From Ureibacillus terrenus (GTDB lineage Bacteria; Bacillota; Bacilli; Bacillales_A; Planococcaceae), in the NCBI RefSeq assembly GCF_006569205.1, contig NZ_VIGD01000012.1:44203-108202 (forward strand): a stretch of DNA of 64,000 bases, given 5' to 3'. Of this stretch, positions 17,381-27,332 are shown piece after piece. The translations under genes were made by a program, and so were the position numbers. The notes below the pieces were generated by a model. The model did no database searches. It was not told where the DNA came from and saw nothing but the letters and a program-made list of their open reading frames with translations. Each line of letters starts with the position of its first letter. Within the stretch, counting starts at the first letter, position 1.

Positions 17381-18429
17381 ACTAAACCCTCGATATAATT
17401 TCTTATTTCTTCCATGTCGTTTTTCAAAGAAACGACTTCAACAGTTGAAGCATTCATTGCAGTATCAGGGTCTTTTAGACCGTTTCCTGTAAATACTGTA
17501 ACGACTGTGCTGCCTTTTTCGATTTTTCCGTTATTTACGGATTTAATGACGCCGGCAAGGGAAGCGGCAGAACCCGGTTCAACAAAGACACCTTCACTTC
17601 TTGCTATTTCTTTGTAAGCGGCAAGAATTTCTTCGTCTGTTACAGAATCGATGATTCCGTTTGACTCATCGCGGGCGGCTTCTGCATATTTCCAACTTGC
17701 AGGATTTCCAATGCGAATTGCTGTTGCCACTGTTTCCGGGTTTTCGATTGGATGGCCTTTTACGATTGCGGCCGCTCCTTCCGCTTCAAAACCGTACATT
17801 TTAGGAAGCCCGGAGTTTTTCACGGCATGATATTCTTTAAAGCCTTTCCAGTAAGCTGTAATATTTCCTGCGTTGCCGACAGGAATGCATAAATAGTCAG
17901 GAGCTTTCCCTAAAGCATCCACAATTTCAAAGGCAGCCGTTTTTTGTCCTTCAATTCGGTATGGATTGACAGAGTTGACAAGGGTAACTTTGCCTTCTTC
18001 GCTGATTTTGCGGACGATGGCAAGCGCATCGTCAAAGTTTCCGTCAATTTCAATAATTTTTGCTCCATACATGCAGGCTTGTGCAAGTTTTCCAAGAGCG
18101 ACTTTCCCTTTTGGGATCACAACGATGGATTGGATGCCTGCACGTGCTGCGTAAGCGCTGGCAGCGGCAGAAGTGTTCCCTGTTGACGCACAGATGACGC
18201 ATTTTGCACCTTCTTCGACAGCTTTTGCCACTGCGACAACCATGCCGCGGTCTTTGAAAGAGCCTGTCGGGTTTAGCCCTTCATATTTTCCGTATAATTC
18301 AATCCCCAGTTTTTTGGACAGATTTCCTAAATAAATTAAAGGAGTATTTCCTTCATTTAAAGTCAATTTCGGAGTTTTCTCCGTTACAGGTAAAAATTCT
18401 TTATATTCTTCAAGCAAACCTTTCCACAT
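17377..18429 (-). CDS. thrC: threonine synthase
   Basis: A 350-residue PLP enzyme that converts O-phosphohomoserine to threonine. [15 protein letters not shown] begins the substrate site, the PLP lysine lies in [11 protein letters not shown] (about residue 59), and the phosphate loop is [12 protein letters not shown]. The length fits the short, Bacillus-type ThrC. First gene of thrC-thrB, with AAGGAG before the ATG and a sigma-A promoter about 55-85 bp upstream. No T-box was seen in the short leader. Confidence 0.95.
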   Translation of the reverse strand: MWKGLLEEYKEFLPVTEKTPKLTLNEGNTPLIYLGNLSKKLGIELYGKYEGLNPTGSFKDRGMVVAVAKAVEEGAKCVICASTGNTSAAASAYAARAGIQSIVVIPKGKVALGKLAQACMYGAKIIEIDGNFDDALAIVRKISEEGKVTLVNSVNPYRIEGQKTAAFEIVDALGKAPDYLCIPVGNAGNITAYWKGFKEYHAVKNSGLPKMYGFEAEGAAAIVKGHPIENPETVATAIRIGNPASWKYAEAARDESNGIIDSVTDEEILAAYKEIARSEGVFVEPGSAASLAGVIKSVNNGKIEKGSTVVTVFTGNGLKDPDTAMNASTVEVVSLKNDMEEIRNYIEGLV

Positions 18430-18483
18430 ACTATTATCTCCTTTTGTTTCCGCTGGATGAACAAATGTTTTTGTATAAAAGAC

Positions 18484-18513
18484 ATTTTAACGCACAGTAT
18501 TAGTATATTTCAA
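18484..18513 (-). promoter_or_regulatory. sigma-A promoter of thrCB
   Basis: Minus-strand TTGAAA (18508-18513), 18 bp, TAAAAT (18484-18489), about 55 bp before the thrC start. Confidence 0.6.
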
Positions 18514-18650
18514 TAGAAAACGAAAAATTTAGACGAATATTTACATAATTATCATTTTATCATAAAACCGAAAGGCTGTTGCTTGCGATTCATGGAGAAT
18601 CCGTTTATTGTAAAAGTAACAATTCAAATGTAAAGACAGGTGAAATGGCA

Positions 18651-19892
18651 ATGAAAAATCATACGGGACAAAACACTGGCAGCTCAGGCATTTCCCGCAA
18701 TAAATTGCTGGGAGTTTCCGGGATTGGGTGGTTGTTTGATGCGATGGACGTCGGCATTTTGTCATTTATTATTGCCGCATTGGCCCTTGATTGGGGCCTT
18801 ACGCCCAATGAAAAGGGGCTGATCGGAAGCATCAACTCCATCGGAATGGCGGTAGGGGCTTTCCTTTTCGGTATGTTGGCCGATAAAGTAGGAAGAAAAA
18901 CCATTTTTATTGTCACATTATTGTGTTTTTCGATAGCCAGCGGGCTGTCCGCTTTCACAACCACTTTAACTGCATTCCTTATTTTGCGTTTCATTATTGG
19001 AATGGGGCTTGGAGGAGAGCTGCCCGTAGCTTCCACGCTTGTTTCCGAAAGTGTACCGGCAAAAGAACGCGGCCGGATTGTAGTATTGCTGGAAAGCTTT
19101 TGGGCGGTTGGATGGCTGTTGGCAGCGATTATCGCATATTTTGTCATTCCAAGTGATGTTTGGCCGATCGCGGGCTGGCGGGTGGCGTTAATTTTGACGG
19201 CGATTCCGGCATTATATGCAGTATATTTGCGCCTGCATCTGCCTGACTCTCCGCTGTTTGCCGCAAAACCGGAGGCGAAAAGACGTTCTTTCATCCAAAA
19301 CGTTGCAGGTGTATGGACGAAAAAATATGCAAAATCCACGCTAATGTTGTGGGTTTTATGGTTTGCAGTTGTGTTTTCTTATTATGGAATGTTTTTATGG
19401 CTTCCAAGTGTAATGGTTGAAAAAGGATTCAGTTTGATTTCCAGTTTTAAATATGTGCTGATCATGACGCTTGCGCAACTGCCGGGTTATTTTACGGCGG
19501 CATGGTTTGTAGAGAAAATAGGAAGAAAATTTGTGCTTGTCACTTATTTGCTTGGAACGGCTGCCAGCGCTTATGTGTTTGGACAAGCAGATACGGTGGC
19601 GGTGCTGTTGATCTCAGGAATCCTTTTGTCGTTCTTTAACTTGGGTGCTTGGGGAGCTCTATATGCCTATACTCCTGAACAATATCCTTTGGTAATCCGC
19701 GGTACAGGGGCAGGCATGGCGGCCGCTGTCGGACGGGTAGGAGGCATTTTCGGTCCGCTGCTCGTGGGTTGGATGCGTACGGCAGGATTTGATTTTGGAG
19801 TAATTTTTGCTGTATTTTGCGCTTCCATTGTGATTGGAGTCGCAGCGGTAATATTTTTAGGAAAAGAAACGAAACAAATGGAATTGGAGTAA
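18651..19892 (+). CDS. niaP: niacin/nicotinamide transporter NiaP (MFS)
   Basis: A 413-residue, 12-helix MFS transporter. The opening GVSGIGWLFDAMDVGILSFI, the loop 2-3 motif GMLADKVGRKTIF, IGMGLGGELPVASTLVSE, LLESFWAVGWLLAA and the C-terminal TPEQYPLVIRGTGAG follow B. subtilis NiaP (YceI) very closely, from memory. It takes up niacin for NAD synthesis; NiaR is the usual repressor, but I could not identify its site. Start at 18651 is 7-8 nt after AGGTG; the longer frame to 18579 and the ATG at 18645 fit the ribosome-binding site less well. Confidence 0.88.
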   Translation: MKNHTGQNTGSSGISRNKLLGVSGIGWLFDAMDVGILSFIIAALALDWGLTPNEKGLIGSINSIGMAVGAFLFGMLADKVGRKTIFIVTLLCFSIASGLSAFTTTLTAFLILRFIIGMGLGGELPVASTLVSESVPAKERGRIVVLLESFWAVGWLLAAIIAYFVIPSDVWPIAGWRVALILTAIPALYAVYLRLHLPDSPLFAAKPEAKRRSFIQNVAGVWTKKYAKSTLMLWVLWFAVVFSYYGMFLWLPSVMVEKGFSLISSFKYVLIMTLAQLPGYFTAAWFVEKIGRKFVLVTYLLGTAASAYVFGQADTVAVLLISGILLSFFNLGAWGALYAYTPEQYPLVIRGTGAGMAAAVGRVGGIFGPLLVGWMRTAGFDFGVIFAVFCASIVIGVAAVIFLGKETKQMELE

Positions 19893-19901
19893 ATAACTTC
19901 G

Positions 19902-19935
19902 AAGGAAGCTTATTCTATGGATAAAGCTTCCTTAT
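19902..19935 (+). terminator. weak hairpin after niaP
   Basis: AAGGAAGCTT / AAGCTTCCTT (19902-19911, 19924-19933); the following T-run is poor (ATAAATTTG). Confidence 0.45.
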
Positions 19936-20082
19936 AAATTTGACAATTTAATGAATATTTATAGATTACTGTGCATTATTTTTCTGAAAACTCATTGTAT
20001 TCAATTAATATACATGCTAACCTACTTTATTATAAAGTTGGATATAATATTGAATTTCATGAAGGAGGAATTCTTTAAGAAA

Positions 20083-20946
20083 ATGAGTTTTTGTGATGAA
20101 GTGAAGAAGCGCTTTATCCGTCTATCAAGAGGACAACGCAAAGTAGCGCAATTTGTAATCGATAACCCCCACATCGTTGCTACCCATATTGCTTCCGAAG
20201 TAGGTAAAATCATTGGTGTAAGTGAATCCACAGTGATTCGCTTTTGTTATGCAATGGATTTATCCGGATATAGTGAATTGCAAGAAAGACTCCGAAAAGA
20301 TTTATCTGAATCCAATAAGGTCATGACAAAAGAAGAGACAATCTCTGTCGGCAAAAAACATGAATATTTATTCAGTGAAGTGATGAACAGGGACGTAACA
20401 AGCATCTTAAATACAATTCAATACGTAGATGCTGATCATTTCCAAAAAGCGATTAACTATTTGCATGAGGCGGAAGAGATTTACACTTTAGGTTTCAGAC
20501 AATGTTCCCCTTCCACAAGCTATTTGACTTCAATGTTAGAGAGTTTAGGGAAAAAGACAACCCAAATCCAATTTAATGTGGAAGATATCGTAAAACAAAT
20601 GAAAAAAATGGATAAAAATTCATTACTGTTTGTGATCGCTTTGGATTCCGTGTTGGAAGATATATTAACAATTGCGAAAATCGCCAAAAATAAAAAAGTT
20701 AAAATTATCGCCATTACAAACTCAACGGTTTCTCCTGTCCGCGATTATGCGGATGTCAGCTTTGTGGTTGGTACACAAAAACAGTTTGTTTTTGAAGTAA
20801 ATACTGCCGCCAATTCTATTGTACATGCCCTTGTCGAAGGGATGATTTTGCTCAACAGAAATTACTTTAAAAATTTCAGCAATTTAAATACTCCATTAGA
20901 ACGGGATCTGCATTTTTTGGAAGAGGAAACGGCACCGGTGAAGTGA
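20083..20946 (+). CDS. MurR/RpiR family transcriptional regulator
   Basis: About 287 residues. An N-terminal RpiR helix-turn-helix ([20 protein letters not shown], then [20 protein letters not shown]) is followed by a SIS phosphosugar-binding domain ([20 protein letters not shown] and [19 protein letters not shown]). Such regulators sense sugar phosphates or similar ligands. No sugar genes are adjacent, so its target is unknown. The start is uncertain: ATG 20083 is 14 nt from GGAGG, while the in-frame ATG 20059 lies before it and has no ribosome-binding site. A TATAAT at 20043 could be its promoter. Confidence 0.85.
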   Translation: MSFCDEVKKRFIRLSRGQRKVAQFVIDNPHIVATHIASEVGKIIGVSESTVIRFCYAMDLSGYSELQERLRKDLSESNKVMTKEETISVGKKHEYLFSEVMNRDVTSILNTIQYVDADHFQKAINYLHEAEEIYTLGFRQCSPSTSYLTSMLESLGKKTTQIQFNVEDIVKQMKKMDKNSLLFVIALDSVLEDILTIAKIAKNKKVKIIAITNSTVSPVRDYADVSFVVGTQKQFVFEVNTAANSIVHALVEGMILLNRNYFKNFSNLNTPLERDLHFLEEETAPVK

Positions 20947-20954
20947 TAGGTTCG

Positions 20955-20997
20955 GCATATTCGTAAAACTTTTAATTTTACGAATATGCTATTATTT
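20955..20997 (+). terminator. terminator of rpiR-type gene
   Basis: GCATATTCGTAAAA / TTTTACGAATATGC (20955-20968, 20976-20989) then TATTATTTT. Confidence 0.65.
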
Positions 20998-21091
20998 TGA
21001 AAATTTTGTCGAAAGCAACATTTTTCTATTTAAAGGTAGTTGTGATAAAATAAACGGGAATGATATACAAAATTGGGAGGAACTAATTAAG

Positions 21092-22018
21092 ATGGGCAAA
21101 GTGCTAGTATTCGGACATAAAAATCCTGATACAGATTCGATTACATCAGCAATCGTTTACGCTTATTTAAAACAGCAGCTTGGTGCGGAAGCTGAAGCGG
21201 TAAGACTTGGCGAAGTCAACAATGAAACAAAATATGTATTGGAGAAATTCGGATTCGAGGCACCAAGACTTATTTCCGATGTAAGTGAAGAAGCGAGCGA
21301 AGTGATTTTAGTCGACCACAATGAACGCCAACAATCTGCAGACGGAATTGAAAATGTGAAAATCTTGGAAGTGATCGACCACCACCGCATTGCGAACTTT
21401 GAAACAGCTGACCCGTTATATTATCGAGCAGAACCTGTTGGATGTACAGCAACAATATTAAACAAAATTTTCAAAGAAAAAAATGTCGAAATACCTTCAA
21501 ACATTGCAGGTTTAATGTTGTCTGCCATCATTTCCGACACCCTTTTATTCAAATCCCCAACTTGCACGGAAGAAGATGTGCAAGCGGGCAAAGAGTTGGC
21601 GGAAATTGCAGGTGTCAATTTAGAAGAATACGGTCTTGCCATGCTTAAAGCGGGTGCGGATCTATCGGATAAATCATTGGAAGATTTGCTAACTTTAGAT
21701 GCGAAAGAATTTACTTTCGGCACAGTGAAATCCATTGTTGCCCAAGTGAACGCGGTGGACGTGAATGATGTATTAAACCGAAAAGGAGAATTGGTAAGCC
21801 TGCTTAACAAAAACGTTGAGGAAAAAGGGCTGAACTTATTCTTCTTCTTCGTGACAGATATTTTGAACAACGATTCCGTGGCGATTGTTGCAGGAAATGC
21901 TGCCGAAGATGCCGCAAAAGCATTCGGCAAAGAATTGGTGGATCATCAATTTGATTTGCCGGGCGTTGTTTCCCGCAAAAAACAAGTCGTTCCGGTATTG
22001 ACAGATGCATTAAGCTAG
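21092..22018 (+). CDS. ppaC: manganese-dependent inorganic pyrophosphatase
   Basis: A 308-residue family II pyrophosphatase of the DHH phosphoesterase superfamily. Metal-ligand motifs are [14 protein letters not shown] at the N-terminus (His and two Asp), VDHNERQQ at about 74, and [11 protein letters not shown] at about 95. The C-terminal DHHA2 domain ends with the substrate loop [12 protein letters not shown] (SRKKQ, pyrophosphate binding). It hydrolyses PPi in the cytoplasm with Mn2+ as cofactor. GGGAGG is 11 nt before the ATG. Monocistronic. Confidence 0.96.
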   Translation: MGKVLVFGHKNPDTDSITSAIVYAYLKQQLGAEAEAVRLGEVNNETKYVLEKFGFEAPRLISDVSEEASEVILVDHNERQQSADGIENVKILEVIDHHRIANFETADPLYYRAEPVGCTATILNKIFKEKNVEIPSNIAGLMLSAIISDTLLFKSPTCTEEDVQAGKELAEIAGVNLEEYGLAMLKAGADLSDKSLEDLLTLDAKEFTFGTVKSIVAQVNAVDVNDVLNRKGELVSLLNKNVEEKGLNLFFFFVTDILNNDSVAIVAGNAAEDAAKAFGKELVDHQFDLPGVVSRKKQVVPVLTDALS

Positions 22019-22022
22019 TAAT

Positions 22023-22063
22023 AAAAAAACGGTGTCCAAGGAAATTCCTTGACACCGTTTTTT
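22023..22063. terminator. bidirectional terminator between ppaC and YhfW-like gene
   Basis: AAAAACGGTGTC-C-AAGGAA / TTCCTTGACACCGTTTTTT, one bulged C, between convergent genes. Confidence 0.9.
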
Positions 22064-22065
22064 AT

Positions 22066-23442
22066 TTATTCCAGTATCAGAGGGTAAACAGCCGGCCCTT
22101 CCTTCACATTGCCGTATTTGTCGAAGCGGGATCCGTGGCACGGGCAATCCCATGTTTCTTCCGCTTCGTTCCATTGGGTTTTGCATCCCAAATGGGTGCA
22201 TTTGGGGGCCTCCATCCGCATTAAATATCCTTCGGTCAGGCTTGATACTGTAAAGCCGATTGCCTTCAACATCCGCATAAACGTTTTCCCGAACATGTTC
22301 CTTGAAGGGCTATAAATATATTGGGCAGGGTGTTGGCCCATTGTAAGTTCCGTTGAAAGAATTTCCCCTGCTACGAGGGAGTTGGATAGCCCCCATTTCC
22401 GGTAACCGGTGGCAATATAGATTCTCGGTTCACTTTCTGAAATACGCCCCACATATGGAAGGTAGTCGGCTGTATCCGGATCTTGGGCGCTCCATAAAAA
22501 TTCCGGTTTAGGCAAGTCAAAAGCCGATGCCAGTTCTTTTTCCAGCATTTCGTAATAGATATGCGTGTTTTGAACGGCACCTGCTGTATGGGAGCTTCCG
22601 CCAAAAATAAAGTATGGCTGATTGTCAATCAATGCCGTGCGGATTGTTCTGGGCGACAAATCAACAGATAAATATTGTCCTTTTAACAATTCCGAAGTTT
22701 TTGTTGCCATCAGATAAGAACGCTCAATGGACAGTTTGGCAATATGCAGCCCCTTGATGGCTTCAATGGGATAATGGGTCGCAAGCACAACAGACTTGAA
22801 TCTGATTTCAAAATCCTTTTCGGTCAACAAACGATGTTCATCAATCATCAATTTCGTAACCCTTGTATTTACAAATAATTTGGCACCGGCTTTTAATGCC
22901 AATTTGGCAAAATGATTTGTAAATTTAACAGGATGAATTTGAAAGGTATTTTCCATTTTTAACGCTGTTATGACTTCAAAGGGAAGTTCTGTCTCGCCAG
23001 TTTCAATTCCTTGTATGCCGATCTTTTCATAAGCCTCCAATTCTTTTTTGATTGTTTCCGCACCTTTTTCGGTCGTGGCATATAAGTAAGAATCGACCCT
23101 CTGGAACGTATCCGCTGTTGATTCATCCAAGGCTTTTTCAATCGCATTTACGTTCGCTTCATAATAAGTGCGCACTTCCTCTTCATTAAAAATATTCAGC
23201 AATTGATCAAAAACCGCTCCATGTTGCGGGGTCAATTTTCCGGTAGAGTGGCCGGTTGTACCATAAGCGACAGAAGAATTGGCCTCCAGCAAAACCACAT
23301 CCATGCCATTTTTGGCGAGAAGATACGCGGTATACACCCCCGTTAAACCGCCTCCGACAATGCACACATCACAGTGAAGGGAAGAGGATAAAGATGTTAA
23401 TGATAAAGGAGAAATATTGTGTAACCAAAGCGACTTTTGCAT
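22066..23442 (-). CDS. yhfW: FAD-dependent oxidoreductase with C-terminal Rieske domain (YhfW-like)
   Basis: A 458-residue fusion. The N-terminal DAO-type flavoprotein starts with CDVCIVGGGLTGVYTAYLLA (GxGxxG dinucleotide fold, about 26-45) and the FAD-contacting LLEANSSVAYGTTGHSTGK. The C-terminal Rieske [2Fe-2S] domain has CTHLGC and CPCHGSRFD (Cys-x-His and Cys-x-x-His ligands, about 412-440). This matches B. subtilis YhfW, whose substrate is unknown. The start follows AGGAGG closely. No partner genes adjoin it. Confidence 0.9.
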   Translation of the reverse strand: MQKSLWLHNISPLSLTSLSSSLHCDVCIVGGGLTGVYTAYLLAKNGMDVVLLEANSSVAYGTTGHSTGKLTPQHGAVFDQLLNIFNEEEVRTYYEANVNAIEKALDESTADTFQRVDSYLYATTEKGAETIKKELEAYEKIGIQGIETGETELPFEVITALKMENTFQIHPVKFTNHFAKLALKAGAKLFVNTRVTKLMIDEHRLLTEKDFEIRFKSVVLATHYPIEAIKGLHIAKLSIERSYLMATKTSELLKGQYLSVDLSPRTIRTALIDNQPYFIFGGSSHTAGAVQNTHIYYEMLEKELASAFDLPKPEFLWSAQDPDTADYLPYVGRISESEPRIYIATGYRKWGLSNSLVAGEILSTELTMGQHPAQYIYSPSRNMFGKTFMRMLKAIGFTVSSLTEGYLMRMEAPKCTHLGCKTQWNEAEETWDCPCHGSRFDKYGNVKEGPAVYPLILE

Positions 23443-23568
23443 GAAAATCCTCCTAAAATGGCGTTTTGTTAGGAGTATGATAAAAAATTCAGTACATTAT
23501 ACAGTTGAAGCATATATGTTGTTGTTAGTTGTCAGGAAAAGTAAAATAGCGGAAAAGGGGGGAAAAGA

Positions 23569-24276
23569 ATGAAAGTGGAAATCTGGTCGGATTTTGTTTG
23601 TCCATTTTGTTATATCGGAAAAAGGCAGCTTGAAAAAGCGATCGATGATTTAGGATATACAGGTCAAATTGAAGTGGAATTCAAGAGTTTTATATTAGAT
23701 CCAACAACAGAAGATGGGCAAGATGAATCGATTTATGAGCACTTATCGAAAAAATACGGGATGCTGATGGATGAAGTTAAGAAAATGACATTCGGCGTTG
23801 TACAACGGGCAAAAGAAGTCGGGCTTGCTTATGATTTTGATCAACTTAAAACGGCAAATACGCTAAAGGCTCACCGATTGGCGAAATGGGCTTATTCAAA
23901 AGGAAAAGGCGCGGAATTTAGTGAACGGGTATTTCATGCTTATTTCATGGAAGAGAAACCGATTGGAAAACAGGATGTGTTAATCCGGCTGGCGGAAGAA
24001 GCCGGGCTTGACGGGAAGGAAGCCGAAGAAGTATTAAATAACGGTCAATTTTCAAAAGAGGTGGAAAAGGACATTCGTCAAGCTCAAATATATGGAATTC
24101 GTGGGGTCCCTTTTTTCGTATTTGAGAACAAATATGGCATTTCCGGAGCGCAGCCGCAAGAAGTTTTTGAACAGACGATTAAAAAAGTGGCAGAAGAAAA
24201 AGGATTGAAGCCGTCAATAGAGATTCTCGGAAAAGAAGGAAATGTCTGTTCCGATGGAGATTGTGATTTGCAATGA
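23569..24276 (+). CDS. DsbA family oxidoreductase (FrnE-like)
   Basis: A 235-residue thioredoxin-fold protein of the FrnE/DsbA branch. MKVEIWSDFVCPFCYIGKRQ carries the CPFC redox pair (Cys11, Cys14); the helical insertion HRLAKWAYSKGKG and the cis-Pro loop GIRGVPFFVFENKYGISGAQ follow. There is no signal peptide, so it acts in the cytoplasm, probably in thiol redox homeostasis or 2-hydroxychromene-2-carboxylate isomerase-like chemistry. Two extra Cys occur near the end (CSDGDC). GGGGGG precedes the ATG. Confidence 0.92.
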   Translation: MKVEIWSDFVCPFCYIGKRQLEKAIDDLGYTGQIEVEFKSFILDPTTEDGQDESIYEHLSKKYGMLMDEVKKMTFGVVQRAKEVGLAYDFDQLKTANTLKAHRLAKWAYSKGKGAEFSERVFHAYFMEEKPIGKQDVLIRLAEEAGLDGKEAEEVLNNGQFSKEVEKDIRQAQIYGIRGVPFFVFENKYGISGAQPQEVFEQTIKKVAEEKGLKPSIEILGKEGNVCSDGDCDLQ

Positions 24277-24480
24277 TAAAGCGAATAAAAAAGCGGCAGT
24301 CCTATATTAAGGAAGGTTCTCAAATTCTCTGCCTTTTCGATGTCTTTTTGTACCATTCTTATTTAAATGATGTATAATAATAATATTAGAAAAGCAATTA
24401 ACGGCAGGAAGTAGATAATCGATCTATTTCCTGTTTTGTGTTGAACCTGCTTATAGGCACCAAATTAATTTTATATGCTT

Positions 24481-24570
24481 GGAGGAATACCCAAGTCTGG
24501 CTGAAGGGGTCGGTTTCGAAAACCGATAGGGGTGTAAAAGCCCGCGGGGGTTCGAATCCCCCTTCCTCCA
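24481..24570 (+). tRNA. tRNA-Ser (CGA)
   Basis: Ninety-nt class II tRNA. Acceptor GGAGGAA / TTCCTCC, anticodon arm TCGGT-TTCGAAA-ACCGA (anticodon CGA), a long variable arm, and T-arm GGGGG-TTCGAAT-CCCCC. CCA is not encoded in full. A large hairpin follows. Confidence 0.93.
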
Positions 24571-24587
24571 TAAATCAGTTTCCTCAT

Positions 24588-24659
24588 AAAAACATGCTGA
24601 CAAAAGTGATACAACTCATCGCATTGGATTGTATTACGGTTGTCGGTATGTTTTTTGTT
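24588..24659 (+). terminator. long imperfect hairpin terminator after tRNA-Ser
   Basis: AAAACATGCTGACAA pairs with TTGTCGGTATGTTTT, with an inner GTGATACAA / TTGTATTAC, followed by TTTTTTG. Confidence 0.7.
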
Positions 24660-24929
24660 TAATTAATTAAATTGAGATAACCGATTTTGTTCCATTTTTT
24701 TGTGGTATTGACATTTTTGGAATCGTTTTCGATACTTCGAAGTATTATTTATCAGTCACTTATCTGAACTTTTGAAAATAAAATAAAGAATGGTACACTT
24801 ATAGAAAGCCGGTTTAATGGTTTCCCAAGCCGGCCGTATTCAACAATTTTATGAATTATAGGATATATTGGCTTGTCAATGTATACAATTACAGATACAA
24901 GGTTTATCAGAAGAAAGGAATATGCTTTT
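24660..24929. other. 270-bp leader before murB (24571-24929 holds no gene)
   Basis: Beyond the tRNA-Ser terminator, an AT-rich region contains TTGACA near 24708 and a possible -10 (GATACT) 17 bp on. A GCCGG...GCCGGC pair of motifs lies near 24809-24834. Nothing protein-coding is supported. Confidence 0.35.
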
Positions 24930-25841
24930 ATGACAATTGAACAGTGGGCTAAGGAGTTAGCTGAGATTACGAATCCGGAAAATATAAAAATCAATGAGCC
25001 GTTAAAAAAGTACACCATGACAAAAATCGGAGGAAACGCAGATATACTGGTAATGCCCGAAACGGAAGAGGAAGTCGAGGCAATCGTAAAGTATGCACAT
25101 CACAATCAGATCCCTTTATTGGTTTTAGGAAACGGTTCGAACATGATTGTCCGTGACGGCGGTGTACGGGGAATCGTGATGAATTTATCGAAACTAAATG
25201 AAATCAGAATTGACGGAACAGATGTATATGCCCAAAGCGGAGCCCTCATCATGGATGTTTCCAAAAAAGCTGCGGAAGCAAGTTTAACCGGCCTTGAATT
25301 TGCTTGCGGCATTCCCGGTTCCGTAGGCGGGGCTATGGCGATGAACGCCGGAGCTTATGGAGGAGAAATAAAAGACATCATTGTTCATTCCACTGTTTTG
25401 ACGCGTGAAGGGGAACGGCTCGTATTATCAAAAGAAGAATTGGAATTGGGTTATCGTAAAAGCATTATTGCGGATAGAAACTATATTGTACTTTCATCCC
25501 TTTTCCATCTAGAAAAAGGAGACAAGAAAGAAATAGATGAGAAAATAGCGGATTTGACTTTTAAAAGGCAATCAAAGCAGCCGTTGGAGTACCCTTCGGC
25601 AGGAAGTGTCTTTAAACGTCCTCCGGGATACTTTGCAGGAAAATTGATTCAAGACAGCGGACTTCAAGGGAAAGGGGTTGGCGACGCGGAAGTTTCCACA
25701 AAACATGCCGGCTTTATCATTAATAAAGGAAACGCAACAGCAAGAGATTATATTGAAACGATTAAAATGGTACAACGGACGGTTAAAGAAAAGTTTGGCG
25801 TTGATTTGGAACTTGAGGTCAAAATTGTCGGAGAAGATTGA
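24930..25841 (+). CDS. murB: UDP-N-acetylenolpyruvoylglucosamine reductase MurB
   Basis: A 303-residue flavoenzyme that makes UDP-MurNAc from the enolpyruvyl intermediate with NADPH. FAD-binding PLLVLGNGSNMIVRDGG (about 68-84), GLEFACGIPGSVGGAMAMNAGAYG (about 124-147, written here for its GxPGSVGGA core), and EYPSAGSVFKRPPG (catalytic Ser) with a C-terminal GKGVGDAEVSTKHAGFI loop place it in type II MurB. Start ATG 24930 follows AAAGGA; the frame extends to 24873 without a ribosome-binding site. Stands alone rather than in a division cluster. Confidence 0.95.
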   Translation: MTIEQWAKELAEITNPENIKINEPLKKYTMTKIGGNADILVMPETEEEVEAIVKYAHHNQIPLLVLGNGSNMIVRDGGVRGIVMNLSKLNEIRIDGTDVYAQSGALIMDVSKKAAEASLTGLEFACGIPGSVGGAMAMNAGAYGGEIKDIIVHSTVLTREGERLVLSKEELELGYRKSIIADRNYIVLSSLFHLEKGDKKEIDEKIADLTFKRQSKQPLEYPSAGSVFKRPPGYFAGKLIQDSGLQGKGVGDAEVSTKHAGFIINKGNATARDYIETIKMVQRTVKEKFGVDLELEVKIVGED

Positions 25842-25867
25842 TGGGGTTAAAAATATTATGATGTTCG

Positions 25868-25917
25868 GGAGATAGCAGCCTGTTGCATACTTTAACGGTT
25901 GCTTCTCCTTTATTTTT
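25868..25917 (+). terminator. terminator of murB
   Basis: GGAGA(T)AGCAGCC pairs with GGTTGCTTCTCC with one bulge and one G-U pair, followed by TTTATTTTT. Confidence 0.6.
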
Positions 25918-25956
25918 GTGCGGTGAAAATGATTTGCATAGGGAATAGGTGAGATC

Positions 25957-26769
25957 ATGAAATTTGTATCTTGGAATGTCAACGGAATACGGGCTTGTTT
26001 GAAAAAAGGTTTTTTAGATTATTTTTATATGATGGATGCGGATTTTTTCTGCATCCAGGAAACAAAATGCCAGGCGGGACAAGTGGCGTTGCCATTGGAT
26101 GGATATTATCAATATTGGAATTATGCAGAGAAAAAAGGATATTCCGGAACAGCTGTTATTACAAAACATAAACCGCTTTCCGTTAGATATGGAGTAGGAG
26201 AAAAGGAAACCGAACCGGAAGGGCGAATTATCACTTTGGAGTATGACTTTTTTTATTTGGTGAATGTCTATACGCCGAATTCCCAAAGAGATTTGGCCCG
26301 GCTGGATAAACGATTGCAATGGGAAGATGAAATTTTTGGCTATTTAAAGGAATTGGACTGCCAAAAGCCGGTCATCTATTGCGGCGACCTGAATGTGGCG
26401 CATCAGGAAATCGACTTGAAAAATGCGAAAGCAAACATCGGAAATTCCGGTTTTACATTCGAAGAAAGAGGAAAAATGACAAGGCTTTTGTCGGAAGGAT
26501 TTACGGATACTTTTCGTCACCTATACCCGGACAGAACGGATGCTTATACTTGGTGGTCTTATATGAATAAAGTCAGGGAACGAAATATCGGATGGCGAAT
26601 CGATTATTTTATCGTGTCGGATCGTGTCAGAGAAGCCATCGTTGATAGCGGCATCCATTCGTCAATATTGGGGAGCGATCATTGTCCAATCGTGTTGGAA
26701 ATGAATGAGCGGCGTTTGGCAGAGATTCATGAAAAAGAAAAAATGAAAGAAGGAAACGCCATTAAATAA
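25957..26769 (+). CDS. exoA: exodeoxyribonuclease III (AP endonuclease)
   Basis: A 270-residue member of the Xth/APE1 family. MKFVSWNVNGIRACLKKGF opens the fold, CIQETKCQ gives the catalytic Glu (about 35), VYTPNSQRD and YCGDLNVAHQEIDL give the Asp-Asn pair (about 150), and GWRIDYFIVSD with GSDHCPIVLE supplies the terminal Asp-His. It cuts at abasic sites and removes 3' blocks during base excision repair. AGGTGAGATC precedes the ATG. Confidence 0.95.
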   Translation: MKFVSWNVNGIRACLKKGFLDYFYMMDADFFCIQETKCQAGQVALPLDGYYQYWNYAEKKGYSGTAVITKHKPLSVRYGVGEKETEPEGRIITLEYDFFYLVNVYTPNSQRDLARLDKRLQWEDEIFGYLKELDCQKPVIYCGDLNVAHQEIDLKNAKANIGNSGFTFEERGKMTRLLSEGFTDTFRHLYPDRTDAYTWWSYMNKVRERNIGWRIDYFIVSDRVREAIVDSGIHSSILGSDHCPIVLEMNERRLAEIHEKEKMKEGNAIK

Positions 26770-26924
26770 AAGAAGTGGAATAATTGCTAAGAAAGCAATT
26801 AAATTATCATGATTTCCGTCCCGCCAATAATTATTATAAGAAAAAATGCTTAATAGTATTGAGTATTTTATCATATTCTGTTTATATTAAGAAGGAATAA
26901 CAAAGGATTATCGGGGAGAAATAA

Positions 26925-27209
26925 ATGACAAAAATGAAGTTGGTCAATGTGATGGAAGAAATTGTTACCGGACTTGTTCGGTATTTTTTGCATAGCCCGG
27001 AGTATCAAACCTTTTGCCATTGCGAAGAATGTCAATTGAAGATTGCTGCAGAAGCGCTGAACCATTTGCCCGCATATTATGCGGCCAGCGAAAATGAGCG
27101 GGAAGAAATATTCAATGAGTTAAAGAATTTAAAACAGATGGAAAGCATCAATAAAGAAATTATCCGTGCTATTCATGAAGCAGGAAAAAGAAAACATTTT
27201 GCAAAATAA
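26925..27209 (+). CDS. ComFB family protein
   Basis: A 94-residue protein. It has the ComFB pattern: LVNVMEEIVTGLVRYFL at the N-terminus, a Cys pair CHCEECQLKIAAEALNHLPAYY (CxCxxC), and a helical tail. B. subtilis ComFB is encoded inside the comF operon; here the gene is on its own, away from comFA/comFC. ComFB-like proteins have been linked to competence and, in other bacteria, to cyclic-di-nucleotide binding; its role here cannot be told. GGGGAG lies 7 nt upstream of ATG. Confidence 0.8.
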   Translation: MTKMKLVNVMEEIVTGLVRYFLHSPEYQTFCHCEECQLKIAAEALNHLPAYYAASENEREEIFNELKNLKQMESINKEIIRAIHEAGKRKHFAK

Positions 27210-27252
27210 AATGTCCAAAAAGTTAGAGAAAACTTTTTGGACATTTTGATTT
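27208..27252 (+). terminator. terminator of ComFB-like gene
   Basis: AAAATGTCCAAAAAGTT / AACTTTTTGGACATTTT (27208-27224, 27231-27247) then GATTTTT. Confidence 0.7.
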
Positions 27253-27332
27253 TTGTAAGGACTTTGATAGTTACATTTTTTTCTTACATTGTAGTAAACT
27301 GAATATGACAGATGGAAAGCGAGGGTTTTGTA

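Noticed and set aside
19951..20082. N-terminal extension of the RpiR-type regulator
   Set aside because: Sequence before 20083 is AT-rich with a TATAAT promoter-like box and does not resemble the RpiR N-terminus.
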